Source: Acephala macrosclerotiorum (Eukaryota; Ascomycota; Leotiomycetes; Helotiales; Mollisiaceae). From it: a stretch of DNA of 64,000 nt. Under the pieces are notes generated by a model. It had not been told where the DNA came from. It was given only the letters and a program-made list of their open reading frames with translations, and did not search any database. Each line of letters opens with the position of its first letter. Positions within the stretch are counted from its first letter, which is position 1. The position numbers and the translations under genes were made by a program. The DNA lies in NCBI GenBank assembly GCA_014904845.1, contig MU119223.1, forward strand, positions 62,001-126,000. The letters run 5' to 3'. Positions 23,247 through 34,193 of this stretch are shown here, piece by piece.

Positions 23247-24259
23247 CTATCCTGGAGGCAATGTGCTTGCATCAACGATCTCGTCGGCTTCTTTGAGAAG
23301 CTCTTGGTCGTTGGGGCCGTAGAGGGGCGAGCGGGGAAGGGCCATAAGACCAGTTCGGGCTGATTCTAAGATGCCGAATGGAGCAATGAGCTTCATGAAC
23401 GAGTCAATTCGGGTAGGCTTTGCGGAGCTAGATATCGATGTTAGTGCATGTGTCAAGAAAACGTCGAGAGGGAGAATTACACTTCGACGATACAGCTGTT
23501 GGTGCTGATATCCAAAACCTTTCCGCCGAATTGATGTGTGAAATATGTGAGAGACTTCAGGTGTTCATGCTTCAGTCTCAACGCCTGACTCATAGCAAGC
23601 TTGCTTGGATGAAAGTCATTCTTCTCTTCTCTCTTCTGAGCCCATTCCTCACCTGCCTCCAAACTCTCCTCGTCACCAGCCGTAATTTCTCTGTGATGAG
23701 CTTGTAACTCCTCGAAGTATTCCGGACCAAGGATGTTGATCTTCGCCAGCAGAAGTTCTCGCTGAACCAAAGGAGCATTGGTATAATCCAGCACAGCCCA
23801 TACTGGGACCAAATCCTCCAGTTGTCGACGAGCTTGCTCCACCACACCGTCTTGCCCTGAGAGCACAATCGTCATGCGAGACAAGTCTTCAACCTCTGTA
23901 TTGCACACAACCAGGGAATCGATGTTGAAGCCACGCGCAGCTAAGATACCGGAGACACGGGAAAGAACACCAGGCTCATTCTGAACCAGGCAATTGAGGA
24001 CATGTCGTTTTGGCGGGGCGGTCGAGGGAGTTGGGGTTTCGTAGAGGATGTTGGACACAGCTGCTTGCGCAGACCATGACGGAGGAGAATCGGAGGTAGG
24101 TAGAGGATAGATTCGTCGGTGCAGAGCTTTATATGCAAGCGCTGAGGTGGAAGAGGAGGTGGATTCTGCTCGGAGGTGCTGGCGGGCAGCGAGGAGATTC
24201 GAGGCACGAGTGCGAATTGCTTTCGAGGAGAGCGCGCACACAGCTTTTCGTGAAGCCAT
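23247..24259 (-). CDS. ILV6: Acetolactate synthase regulatory (small) subunit
   Basis: Ilv6 is the mitochondrial regulatory subunit that stimulates acetolactate synthase and gives valine feedback inhibition in branched-chain amino-acid synthesis. Exons are complement 23481-24259 and 23247-23427, giving 319 aa. The intron uses donor GTAATT and acceptor CTAG, and the join reads CIVEV-SAKPTRIDSFMKL, as in the family. The N-terminal ~70 residues are Arg/Ser/Ala-rich (transit peptide). An ACT domain starts near residue 85 with HVLNCLVQNEPGVLSRVSGI and FNIDSLVVCNTEVEDLSRMT. The C-terminal domain ends with GLMALPRSPLYGP. A TGACTCA site lies about 90 bp upstream. It diverges from the KH-domain gene. 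Confidence 0.95.
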
Positions 24260-24348
24260 GATGGGTATGAGGAAGCCAATTAAGGCTTTTAATCAATTGA
24301 CTTGTCCTGGCCCTTCGTGGACTTTTTATGGGAGCAATCGAGAGAAAG

Positions 24349-24355
24349 TGACTCA
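24349..24355. promoter_or_regulatory. Gcn4/CPC1 site upstream of ILV6
   Basis: This TGACTCA lies about 90 bp before the ILV6 start codon, within the 288-bp divergent promoter shared with the KH-domain gene. Cross-pathway control of ILV genes by Gcn4-type factors is known in fungi. Use of this copy is inferred. Confidence 0.6.
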
Positions 24356-24547
24356 AAGTGAAGAGAGATGAACCGTGAGCCCGACGATCGGCCCAAATTT
24401 TGGAGGTGCCGCTAAAATCCCGGGGAACTTTTAGCGAGACAGCTTTTGAAAAAGCCTTCAGCCTCATCTCAATTCGACAACGTTTCTGTATTTATTTCAT
24501 GCGCCACAGCCTTGCGCTTTCAACATAATTTCTAAGTTTTAGGATCC

Positions 24548-26459
24548 ATGATGGACGACACCGAGCGACGTACCGCAAAACGCTCGCGCTTCGATCAGAC
24601 AGAGCCCAAGAGAACCTCAAGATTCGACAGACGTTCGCGATCTCCCCCAGCCTCCAAGCCGGAACCCGAGTCAAGACGAAGCAGGAGCCCGTTGCCTCGA
24701 GCCTCTGACAACCCTGCCATAGACTCTGCGAAGAAAGGAGGCGCGGATCCTGCTGCTGCTGCAGGTGAGTGAATGCGCTCTCTGAAATCTTGTAGCAAGG
24801 CTGACAAGTTTGTAGCTGCCGCGGCCGCGAGAATCAATGCCCAAATCCAAGCCAAGAAGGGTATTCAGCATGTCGATGTCCCCCCTATCCGATCCACTTT
24901 GAGTCCTTCTGGCGGAAAGTCAGCATCTCCAGGAGGAGGCTCAGGCTCAGGCAACAGCGCAGCTTTGGTGAACGGTGAGATGTACATTGCGGACGGCGAC
25001 TACATTCGAGATATTGAAGTCAACGATTTGCGAAACCGCTACACACTGACCAAAGGCTCTACACAAAAGATGGTAAATACTCCTTGTGTTAATATTCCAC
25101 TGATATATCAGGCTTTCTTCATAGATATAGCTTCTGACCTATTCCCATTTCATTTCGCATACGTATAAGCTATCTTTTGTGTGGGATTTTCAAGCTTACC
25201 TGGAAGCGCTAGCATCTACTACACAACCCTCTTTGGCATCTGCTGACTCCCGCTGCGTGACATCTAGATTAAAGAAGAAACCGGTGCTGGTACGCTATAC
25301 CTACAACTTACGTTTGACAGAACTTAATGTTGACTTTTGAAGATGTCACGACTCGAGGAAACTACTATCCCGACAAGAGCATGGCCACGGCTGCTGTAAG
25401 TAGAGCCTCTTTCTTTTGGTGAAAGCTACTAACTGGGTTCAGAATCCACCCCTTTATCTCCACGTTACGAGCACGACTAAGCGAGGTCTCGAGCAAGCGG
25501 TTGAGAAGATTGAGGAACTCATGAAGCAGGAACTCCCTAATCTAGTTGACGAACGCCGATTCCGACGACGAGAGCCTGAGCAAGTTGAGAGAGACGAGTT
25601 CGGTAGAGTAAGTCAAGACCCCTCTTCGCCTTGCGGAATTGACTAACAGCGGGATTAGCGCAAATGGCCGGAAGAGAAGATTCCTATCGACTTTGAGCCG
25701 ATTCCGGGTTTCAACTTACGAGCACAGGTTGTCGGTCATGGAGGAGCTTACGTCAAGCATATCCAACAGGAGACTAGATGCCGTGTTCAGATCAAGGGTC
25801 GCGGCTCTGGTTTCATGGAGCATGGCACTGGTCGTGAGAGCGATGAGGACATGTACTTGCATGTTGCAGGCCCCGATCCTAATGAGGTTCAGAAGGCCAA
25901 GGAGCTTTGCGAAGATTTGTTGAAGAACGTCAGAGAGCAGTATGAGGAGTTCAAAGCTCGCCCACCACAACGTGGCTACGGAACTACCGGCTATGGTGGC
26001 GAGCGTGGCTATGGTGATCGTGCTCCTGAAAGAGGAAACTCGTACGGCGGTGGTGGTGGAAGTTACGGCGGTGGCTACACTGGCTCGCCTGCTCCCAATA
26101 CCCCAGGAGCTGTCATGAGTCCAACAACTCCAGCCGCGCCTGGCGCTGGCAGTCCCACATCTGCTGCGGACTATGCAGCCCAGTATGCCCAGTACTATGG
26201 AGGTGCGGATCCTTATGCAGCTTATGGAGGTTACGCAGCCTACGTCCAGTATTACCAACAATACATGGCGGCAGCTCAGGCGGCGCAACAGCAAGCTCCA
26301 GGCTCTAGTTCGGCTCCCCCACCACCACCCAACGAAGCTCCTCCACCCCCTCCACCTTCTGGCTCTCCTGGTGCTGGTGGCTACAACTCTGTAAGTTCAA
26401 AGGCACCATACCCCGTCACGTTTTAACAAAATTAGGTCCCACCGCCTCCAGGCATGTAA
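24548..26459 (+). CDS. KH-domain RNA-binding protein (KHDC4-like)
   Basis: Exons are 24548-24764, 24816-25072, 25268-25289, 25343-25395, 25443-25607, 25659-26390 and 26436-26459, giving 489 aa, with every junction in phase. Two exons are short (22 and 53 nt). The N-terminus is Arg/Ser-rich. A first KH-like unit lies at about 140-225 (NDLRNRYTLTKGSTQKM, DVTTRGNYYPDKS). A second lies at about 245-345 with the core VVGHGGAYVKHIQQETRCRV and a following KGRGSGF. The tail has Gly/Tyr repeats, a Tyr/Ala stretch and polyproline ending in VPPPPGM. This layout matches KHDC4/BLOM7, a protein associated with pre-mRNA splicing; the nuclear splicing role is inferred from that family. Polyproline suggests binding to SH3, WW or GYF partners. 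Confidence 0.85.
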
Positions 26460-26665
26460 ATGACCAACGAGCCATTCGGCTCTTTGGATTTTCACCTACA
26501 CAGTACTCTTCTGGATGCTTTGACTCCAAGGTCTATCTCTCTTTCTCATGTGCATTCATTCTCTGCATGTTTCGGGCAGGGGTTTGGTGGGCAAAATTGC
26601 AGGATACCTCACTCTTGTAGCATAAGCAAGTGGTCACTCTCACAATGCATTCGCTGGACTCAAGT

Positions 26666-27349
26666 TCAGTCAATCAAGTCAATTATGTTGAGAACTTCAG
26701 TCCAATCTTCTGGTCCATTTGCGAGCTGTTCTTCCTCCTCTGTATCCTTGAATGTGAGCCGTTGCCCATATGAAATGCAAAGCTCTTCTCCTGCCCTGAT
26801 GTCTCGAAGGGCGGTATATGTGATGAGGAGGTTGTCAATGTCACGGTCCCAGCCAACATTCTGGTTGTTGGTCGAGTGATTGAACATGCTGCCAAGACCA
26901 AGAATGACTACCTGAGTGGTGGTGGGTGGTTTCGTTCCATTTGATATCTCCTTCTCTTCCTCTGAGGGTATATAGGGCCAATTACTATGCAGCATCAGCC
27001 CCTCGAATTCCCAGATGAGTAGTCCCGTGACGCAGGGTAGTACTAACTAGGTGTAATGAAAGAGCATAGTCTTTTTGATATGTTGTTCGTTCTCAATCGG
27101 ATCCAGAACAATGACTGGACATACTTCAATGACCGTTCGGCCTGGTATATCTTTGGCTGCGAAGACTCCTCGACCTAAAACTCATTAGTCCCTTGTTCTT
27201 AGTCCCATGTCGTATCATGCTCGCGGTGGACTGGGCAATGAAGGGAATGTCACTTAGTAGCCAGCACCTTTTGGTGTATCCATTACAAGAATCAATCCTT
27301 CAACTCTCTTCAAAGGAATGCCCTCTACTGTCTTGCCCGGCCCTTCCAT
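26666..27349 (-). CDS. Small single-domain SET protein
   Basis: Exons are complement 27268-27349, 27048-27174 and 26666-26984, giving 175 aa. All junctions are in phase. The protein is little more than a SET domain: DTPKGRGVFAAKDIPGRTV at the start, then HYTYNWPYIP across the second intron, LGLGSMFNHST with the conserved Asn-His pair, and a closing GEELCISYG. These are the S-adenosylmethionine and active-site motifs of the SET fold. No pre-SET, post-SET or other domain is present, so the substrate, histone or other, cannot be predicted. It shares a 165-bp divergent promoter with the TRAPPC13-like gene. The chain is short, but the key motifs are present and I regard it as functional. Confidence 0.75.
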
Positions 27350-27514
27350 CCTCGATATACAGTGACTGCTGAAAAAATATGGAAAAAGACTGTTGTGATG
27401 TTGAAAATTAAGCGATAAGATTTACAACCACGATAAAGAAGCGCGGGTACGACTTCGTACGCGTACTCCTCAACCCTTCATGTAACAAGCTTATGGCTTG
27501 AGAACAAGCAGGGT
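27350..27514. promoter_or_regulatory. 165-bp divergent promoter SET/TRAPPC13
   Basis: Only 165 bp separate the start codons of two divergent genes. At 27457-27466 lies the perfect palindrome GTACGCGTAC with an ACGCGT (MCB) core, identical to the centre of the palindrome at 7246-7259. Confidence 0.5.
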
Positions 27515-28569
27515 ATGGCGCATCAGCGCGGAGGATCGACTGTTGAAGCAGTCAAGGAGCCTCATTCTGTTTCTCTAAAAGTTTTGAGGTAGGAATCGAG
27601 TGCCAATCCTAGGTGAAGACCTACCTCTAACATCACCATAGATTGTCAAGACCATCTCTCTCAGTACAGCATCCTCTCCCTCTACCAACCCCTGGCGCTT
27701 CTCCTTCCGAATCACCAAATACCTTCCCCGCCTCCTCCGAATCCCTCGCATACCCCTCTGGCAAGAACGATGCCTTCATACTCTCTCCCCTTCTCACCCT
27801 CCCTCCGGCATTTGGATCTGCCTACGTCGGAGAGACCTTCTCTTGTACTCTATGTGCCAACAATGAGGTATTGCCTGGCTCGGTATCTGCTAAAGTCATC
27901 AGCAATGTCCGCATCGAAGCAGAGATGAAGATCCCGAGCTCAACTACACCTATATCCCTCGTTCTTGTTCCCCAAACAAAAAAGGAAGAAGAAGCAGAGA
28001 AAGGAAAGGAACATGGCGTTGATCTCGAGCCTGGACAAAGTTTGCAGAAAGTAGTCAACTTTGATCTGAAGGAGGAAGGTAGTCATGTCCTGGCTGTGAC
28101 TGTTACGTACTCGGAAACTACGGCCACAAGTGGGAGAATAAGGACTTTTAGGAAGTTATACCAGTTCGTCTGCAAGGGATGTATGGTTGTTAGGACAAAG
28201 ACAGGAGTGTTGCCCTCTTCCTCGGGAGAGAAGGGGAGAAAATGGGCATTGGAGGCACAGCTAGAGAATTGTGGTGAAGAGACAATTACTCTTGATATGG
28301 TGGTGCTAGAAACGAATGAGGGATTTAAAAGTCAAGGGATCAATTGGGAGATTATTGGAGAAGGAGAAGAAATGGAGCGGCCAGTGCTCATGCCTGGAGA
28401 CGTCCAACAAGTTTGCTTTCTTGTGGAAGAAATTGTTGACGATGCGGAGGTTGGACCAGAGCCTACAGATGGAAGACTGGTGTTCGGTATTCTGAGCCTG
28501 GGTTGGAGAGGTCCGATGGGCAATAGAGGCTTCCTCAGCACAGGAGCTTTGGGAGCGAGGCTAAAGTGA
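27515..28569 (+). CDS. TRAPPC13-like trafficking protein (DUF974)
   Basis: TRAPPC13 is a subunit of TRAPP tethering complexes that act at the Golgi and in autophagy. Exons are 27515-27588 and 27642-28569, giving 333 aa. The first exon was placed because the frame at 27643 lacks an ATG. Joining it gives PHSVSLKVLRLSRPSL, typical of this family, across a 53-nt intron with GTAGGA, CTCTAAC and ATAG signals. Family-like segments include LPPAFGSAYVGETFSCTLCANN, given here only in part, then VSNVRIEAEM-type strands and TYSETTATSGRIRTFRKLYQF. The protein is beta-rich, as expected. Length suits fungal members, which are shorter than the human protein. The MCB-like palindrome upstream might affect it. 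Confidence 0.82.
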
Positions 28570-29055
28570 GGAGAAACCAGAAAGAGAGGGAGAGAAGAGA
28601 AATGAGCTCTTCAGGCCTGATCCACGCGGTGCCTTCACAACGAAGCTATCATTGGAGGTCACAAAACCTTACAGAAGACAAGCCGGCTTTATTCCAGCTT
28701 CCAGCAACCCAAGTTGCTGCCTTCAATTAGGTGTGCCGCTCTCCTCGTGTCTATAGTCCCGTTTTGAAGGCTCTAGAACGAGCTGCATAGCACTGGCCTG
28801 ATAGCATACGATTGCAGTGAGATGCGAGGAGTGGGTCAATGAATCAACAGAAGGACTGGTGGGGTGGATTTAGCAGGATGAGTAGAAAAACAAGGAGCAC
28901 GATAAGCAGACAGGTCTTGTTTATTTGCCATTGGAATGATCACAATTCATCTGCCATTCCAGTTGGCAGAAATCTTATCCGCAAAGTCCTAAGACACTTT
29001 GGGATATCTATGGTGTTCTTGCCCTTCCCCCTAAACGCCTGCACGTATCCCATCC
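28570..29055. other. Convergent intergenic region, no gene seen
   Basis: This stretch lies between the 3' ends of the TRAPPC13-like gene and the helical unknown gene. Only chance frames are present. Confidence 0.5.
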
Positions 29056-29601
29056 TTACTCTCCTTTCATCCATCCTTCACTTGACTTCATCTCATGCAA
29101 GACCTTCTTCTCCTCGATCCAGCACATCGCGTCATTCCACTTCTCCATGATCTTCATCGTCTCTTCATCCACTTCCTCTCTCTCCTTAGCCAGAGCCTTC
29201 ATCTTCTCTCCCACCAATTTCACCTGCTCTAGATTCTCACATCCCTCAACCTCCTCCCTCAGCGCCTTGTTTGCTTCGTCGATTCGCTCGGTTTTAACGA
29301 TGACTGCATTAAGCTTATTGATCAAACCGTAGATGCTTAGGATTCGTGGGTGATGGTTTGCGAAGGATTTGTGCAACTCGCTGATGAGTCTATTGAACTC
29401 TTGTGGAATCTTGCCAGTGTGAGTATGGCTAGTGCTCATCACGGTTGTGGTCATACTGTGGAAAGACTTGACGGTCGTAGTGATGGTGCTCGAAGTCGAG
29501 GCGCTGCCGACGCAACCATCTTCTGCAGAGTGAATTTTGAGGCTGAAGGTGCTTTGTGTATGGACACTCATTATCGACGGTAGCTTTTCTTTGTCTGTCA
29601 T
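29056..29601 (-). CDS. Hypothetical helical protein
   Basis: I do not recognise this protein. The frame is 181 aa if the ATG at 29601 is used; a further 15 codons upstream are open to an ATG at 29646. The first 60 residues are rich in Ser and Thr (SASTSSTITTTVKSFHSMTT). The remaining 120 are charged and predicted helical (LREEVEGCENLEQVKLVGEK, KALAKEREEVDEETMKIMEK), suggesting a coiled coil. There is no signal peptide, membrane segment or Cys pair. Codon use looks coding (many GAG and AAG). It stands alone beside a 1.6-kb region without genes. It could be a lineage-specific gene. Confidence 0.5.
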   Translation of the reverse strand: MTDKEKLPSIMSVHTQSTFSLKIHSAEDGCVGSASTSSTITTTVKSFHSMTTTVMSTSHTHTGKIPQEFNRLISELHKSFANHHPRILSIYGLINKLNAVIVKTERIDEANKALREEVEGCENLEQVKLVGEKMKALAKEREEVDEETMKIMEKWNDAMCWIEEKKVLHEMKSSEGWMKGE

Positions 29602-31234
29602 GGTTGCCGAGGTTTTGAGATATCTTGATCTTGTGTTGCGGATCAATAAGGGTGAAGACGGTTCTTGAGTGACGAAGGGGCGATAGCAAGAGGTCTGTAT
29701 AAATGGAAGTCAATACCGAAGTGATTTTGATTTCGTTTTTAGTCGTCATCGCCTTTTAATGAAGCCTGAGCTCGTTTGAAACCATTGGTGCAAGTTAGCC
29801 TACCCTACCTATATCATCTTTCTAGCGGTAACAGTAGGGAAAGAGTGTGTGATCTTTCCTGCCTTTCTTTCAGTATGATCCCCTTGGTTGGCTTTATGAT
29901 CTAGTAGCAGGCTAGCGCTTCAAACATTTAGATACCCGTCAGGTGCAGGGCTGTCACGGACATGAGATGTCTATACTCAGTGACTCTTTTTTGGCCTGTG
30001 CAATTGAACCTGGATTGGAGGGGTTTGGCTTTGACACACTCCAATCTAAGCATAAATGTTTACTCGCGTACTGGAAATGGGTTTAGCTTGCCCAACTTTT
30101 CATCCCCGCTGCCTACGACAAACACAAACATTCTTTTACTGCCATCCCAACGCATTTTCAGCATCATGGCAAGACTAGCTACAGATTCACCCTCAGAAGA
30201 ATGAACGGAAAATGATGCAGTAGCATCAAAAAGAACGCTATGAAGAGCTGCTCTAATACAAAGAACAGCACGCAGTACCTCTATGCAAGCACTACTGTAA
30301 GTTGGCAGTAGGATATGAACAATAAATCAATTGGTAACTACCATCCATCTTTATATTGAGTGATAAAAGCAATGTTTCGCCTAACAGAAAGCCTGGTAGA
30401 AGCAAGATCGTTCAAGTCAACCACTTCTGCTGTTTAACTTACTTGAGTCAGTAGTTAGATCTCCAATCACTGACGCAGAGTGGCTGGCCCACCCCACGAC
30501 TGGCTCAACATTTCTCCTTTCTCTTCATTGAGCAACTCGTCGTCTCCTGAAGAGTTTGAGTGGAGACCATTGACTCACTCTCCAGCTGCGAGTTCGGAGT
30601 TTGTGTCTTTCAGGATCGCGAGCTTCATCATACGACTTATATCGGCATAACACCCGAGCCTCGAACGATACTCGTTCAAATCCGAGGGGCAAACCTTGCC
30701 GGAAGAATAGATGATCCATGAAATGAAATGTGCTCAACCAAAACCATCCAACAATTACCATTTGGCGTACACAAATTAAGCGAGCTTGAAAAGGGGTACC
30801 CGCTCGATTCGCGTTCCTGTCAAAACATCAGCGCATAAGCTGTCCGATTTGACTACAGCCTGAATGGTACTGCCACAGCACATATGATATCAGCGCATGT
30901 AGATGGGTTTGAATGCGAAAATTTAAATCAAAAGTGATGGAGATTGGGACTTAGAGGGACTCCGTGTGAGTCAATGACGCTTCGGGCCTACAAAAGATCA
31001 CCAGATTTCTTCACGTTCTTATTCACTATCGAATTCTGAGTATTTCTAGAAGTGAATACCTTAGATGAATTAGATCATGCTTTAGACTAGCTTGAGTCCA
31101 TAAATGAATACCAACCTCTTTCCTTCCACGATCCCCAACTTCACAACATAAAATCAACGAATACCTCCAGAACAGATCCAAACAACTATCTACTAAAATA
31201 ACACCTCTTAAAACGACCCATCCACACAGGTACA
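29602..31234. other. 1.6-kb region without a supported gene
   Basis: Frames are short and uncharacteristic. One TGACTCA at 30571-30577 has no gene nearby. A tRNA-like GTTCAAATCC near 30672 does not sit in a cloverleaf. The last part probably holds the promoter of the small DANN-motif gene. Confidence 0.5.
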
Positions 31235-31675
31235 ATGGCACGCACTCCTACAAATACCTTCCTCCCCCTCCTTGAGTCACCACGTCCCATGACCAAGATC
31301 AACGCCTCGCACCCCACCAAGCAAGTTATCTACATCGTCATCCAAGCAGCAACCTCGAACGACACCCACACCTTCAAGATCCGTGGCAGTTATCAAAGCC
31401 TCAAGGATGCCAATAACAAGGTTGTCGAGCTGTGGGAGGGAGAGGCTAGATTGAGAAAGGGTCGTGAGTCGCATGGTACCAAAGGCGATGGTAGACTGTG
31501 GGTGAGTGAATGGAACTTCTATTCTGGGGCATATTTGGATGAGAGATGCCAACTGAGAATCAAATAGTGGAGTGCGGAGTCGAACGAGTTGGGCGATATG
31601 ACAATGGCCACTATCAAGAAATCCGAGTTGATTAAGGAGAGTGGAGAGGTTGAGAAAGTTTGGCTAGATGACTGA
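31235..31675 (+). CDS. Small DANN-motif protein, paralogue 1
   Basis: Exons are 31235-31501 and 31568-31675, giving 124 aa. Without splicing the frame stops at 31565-31567 (TAG). Splicing a 66-nt intron (GTGAGT ... AATAG) joins DGRLW to WSAESNELGD, which matches DGRVYWSSHD and DGLVSWSADN in the two proteins at 53.8 and 53.0 kb. The shared core is VIYIVIQAATSNDTHTFKI-RGSYQSLKDANNKVVEL. The common pattern is a hydrophobic strand, about 15 residues, G-x-Y-x-[ST]-[LV]-x-DANN-x-V. The protein is basic at the start and acidic at the end (ESGEVEKVWLDD). It has no signal peptide or membrane segment. Function is unknown; I do not recognise a named domain. Confidence 0.7.
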
Positions 31676-32167
31676 GTAGGTGTGTGAGAAAGGTGATGGG
31701 TGGTTTAATTATTGACTACTTATCCTCTCGCTCTTGGACACAATAATCACTCGATTACGCTGGACGTGATTGCAAAAGCGTATGGGAATGTGGTCGTCTT
31801 GGCTTTAGGTACTGGGAACAGAGGCGTGGAAATCAGTTGGCCGCACGAGAACAGAAAATAGATACAATAATGCGTCCGAACAGAATGTCCTGGGAATTTT
31901 GGGACTTTAATACAAGCAAGATTTTGAGGCAATGTCAAAGTTTCACGTTGATAATGGGTCGCTGGATTCAGAACGAAATTTGAATTACGGCCAGCCAGCC
32001 GTTGCAACACTAGTCTTACAACAGAGCTAGGAGTTGGCCAAAATGCAGGAAGGAAGAGGGCTAACTACACTTGACCGACCAAGGGAAAAGTCTTCACAAG
32101 CTCAACGAGATTGAGAACCAAAAACACATCTGTGAAGGGTATCATCATTCATGAACTACTCGAGATT
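31676..32167. other. Convergent intergenic region, no gene seen
   Basis: This is a 3'-to-3' spacer between the DANN-motif gene and the SPF45 gene, with no supported frame or repeat. Confidence 0.5.
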
Positions 32168-33849
32168 TCATTCATAGACTCCCTGCTCAAATCTCTCTGT
32201 ATCGTAGAAAAGCGCAGATATGGTGTTGCCGTTGAATATTCGTCCTTCGAGAGCATTAACAGCCTGGGCTGCGTTAGTATATTCACATGAGTGATGGACT
32301 ACGACATACCCTCAGAGCCGACAGCTGACTTGTAAATTTGACAAAGACTTTTGGAGCAGCCCCGTGGCGATCGATATAGACTCTTTCGACTCGTCCATAC
32401 TGAGATCGTGTTAGTTACAACGAATCGTACTTGATACCAGATGCTACTTACTTTCTCTGCACATTCATCCCCAATCTCCTGCATAATCCCTCCATCGCCA
32501 TCTCCCTCGACTTCCTCGTCAAGGTTCATTCCATCAACCATGCCCCGAAGAACAATGACCTCGGACATAGGTCCAAACTTGCCAGTGTCTGAATTCTTCT
32601 CTGGTACATTCTTCTTTCCTCCAATGATCTTGCCACGTCCACCAGGATCTCGGAATCCGCCACCCTCAGCATCTGACTTCTTCTTTCGCTTCTCAAGTTG
32701 TACTCGAAGTGGATTGACGATACCAGAACCGTCAGCCCCCAGGCCTTTTCCTTTGCTCCATCCATACTTTGACATAAGTCTCTCCGCGAAGCCCTTCTGA
32801 CCAGGTCGAAGTGATCTTGGTGCTTCCTCGGCTGGTTCCTCATTATCATCCTCTTCCTCTTCAGCCAAAGCTTTCTCCAATTCGGCTTCTGAGCTAGGGA
32901 TATCGCTTGGTGGTGGTGGAAGGTTATACCGGACTGGAGCACGGGATATCGAACCTGCTGGAAGTGGCTGAGTTGGAACGGCTGGTGCTGAGAGAATTTC
33001 TGGGGGCGGAGGAGGTGGACTATTGTCTGGCGGAGCTGCTGGTGTCTGTGAGGGAGAGTCTAGGGGTGGAGGAGCGAAAGAATAGCTAGGCGGAGGAGCA
33101 AATTGTCCTGGAAAGTCAGCACATTATCATGCCAGAGGCAGGAATCAAACTCACTGCCCATCTGAGGACGATAATCCTCTTCATCGCTATCCTTTTCACT
33201 GGGTGACTTCCTAGCCATTCTGTGGGCATATAGCCTGTCCTTCCATTCCCTAACCTCTCTTACTTTCTCATCGCTGTTCTTGTACTCCTCATAGCTATTC
33301 GGTCTCGCAGGGTCGTAGATATCATCCCAATCTTGCACAGCAATATGCTCTTCCCTGTGCTTATTCTTCCTCTTCTTACGCCCTCCACGTTGTCTCTTCT
33401 CCCCTCCATAGAAGCCATTCACGTCCTCATCATCACCACCCGTCCAATCTGCCAATGTAGTCTTCGCTGCCGGTCTTTGAGTGTTTGCAGTTACCGGGGC
33501 TTGCGCCGGAGTGTTCTTCTGAGTCGAAGCATCTGGTAAAAGTTGCTTTGGAAAGGTTCCTTTTGGTTTGGGCTTTTGCGACAACTGGGGCCTTTTCGTG
33601 GGCTGAAATCGCAGAGCAGCTTTGAAGGTTGAGAATATTAGTCTCAATAACATACATTATCAAGAACAATAAGAACATACCGGGATCAATCTGCGGTTTC
33701 TTGGCTGCATTGTCCTCTGAAGCTTCACTTTGCTTAAAGACCACTGGTCCTTTAGAAATCGTCCCTGGCGCAGAGGAATCGGGATCAAGGAGGTTCGCAT
33801 ATAGTGACAGCCCGCGGGGCGCAGGAGTAGAGTTCGATGGATTAGACAT
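32168..33849 (-). CDS. Splicing factor SPF45-like (G-patch plus RRM/UHM)
   Basis: SPF45 (RBM17) acts in the spliceosome in 3' splice-site choice. Exons are complement 33681-33849, 33155-33619, 32452-33107, 32310-32399 and 32168-32263, giving 491 aa, all in phase. The N-terminus is MSNPSNSTPAPRGLSLYANL. Basic and acidic segments follow, including EEHIAVQDWDDIYDPARPNS, which is typical of the family. A polyproline stretch precedes a G-patch near 312-355 (GFAERLMSKYGWSKGKGLGA). The C-terminal RRM is of UHM type, with YGRVERVYIDRHG and the RxF-like element in EGRIFNGNTISALFYD. The chain ends FEQGVYE. UHMs bind Trp-containing ligand motifs in SF1, U2AF65 or SF3B1; that is family knowledge. The gene looks intact. 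Confidence 0.9.
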
Positions 33850-34193
33850 TCTGCAATGTTTCCTCTGCTTCGGAATTGTTTTGTCGCAGAGAGAGTTTAA
33901 ACGTCCACAGCCTCATGCGTAAGGCTAAGGATATTGAACTTCTCGATTGATAGAGGCACGCTCACTATCGGCGATTGTTCGGAGGGATAAGCAAGCCCGC
34001 AAGGTTGAGGATCAAACATCGTCACTAGACAAGGAGAATCTTTGTGTCTAGGGTGAATTTTGAAGCATCTCCGTGGCAGCTTCTATAGCATTTTATTTAC
34101 ATTAGAGGTTGATCTTCTAGAGCCAATTAAATTGTTCAATCATCTTCGACTTCTCTTCCTTCCATAATAACCTCAACATCCTCCGAAGTCAAC
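33850..34193. promoter_or_regulatory. Divergent promoter region SPF45/CoA ligase
   Basis: The 344 bp lie between two divergent start codons. No gene is present and I can name no motif. Confidence 0.5.

Noticed and set aside
30571..30577. TGACTCA as a third Gcn4/CPC1 site
   Set aside because: It is more than 650 bp from the nearest start codon and not beside a metabolic gene.
30655..30700. tRNA-like B box (GTTCAAATCC)
   Set aside because: No A box or cloverleaf stems fit at the proper distance.
31565..31567. TAG as the true end of DANN paralogue 1
   Set aside because: It is the acceptor of a GTGAGT intron, and the spliced protein matches its two paralogues after the junction.
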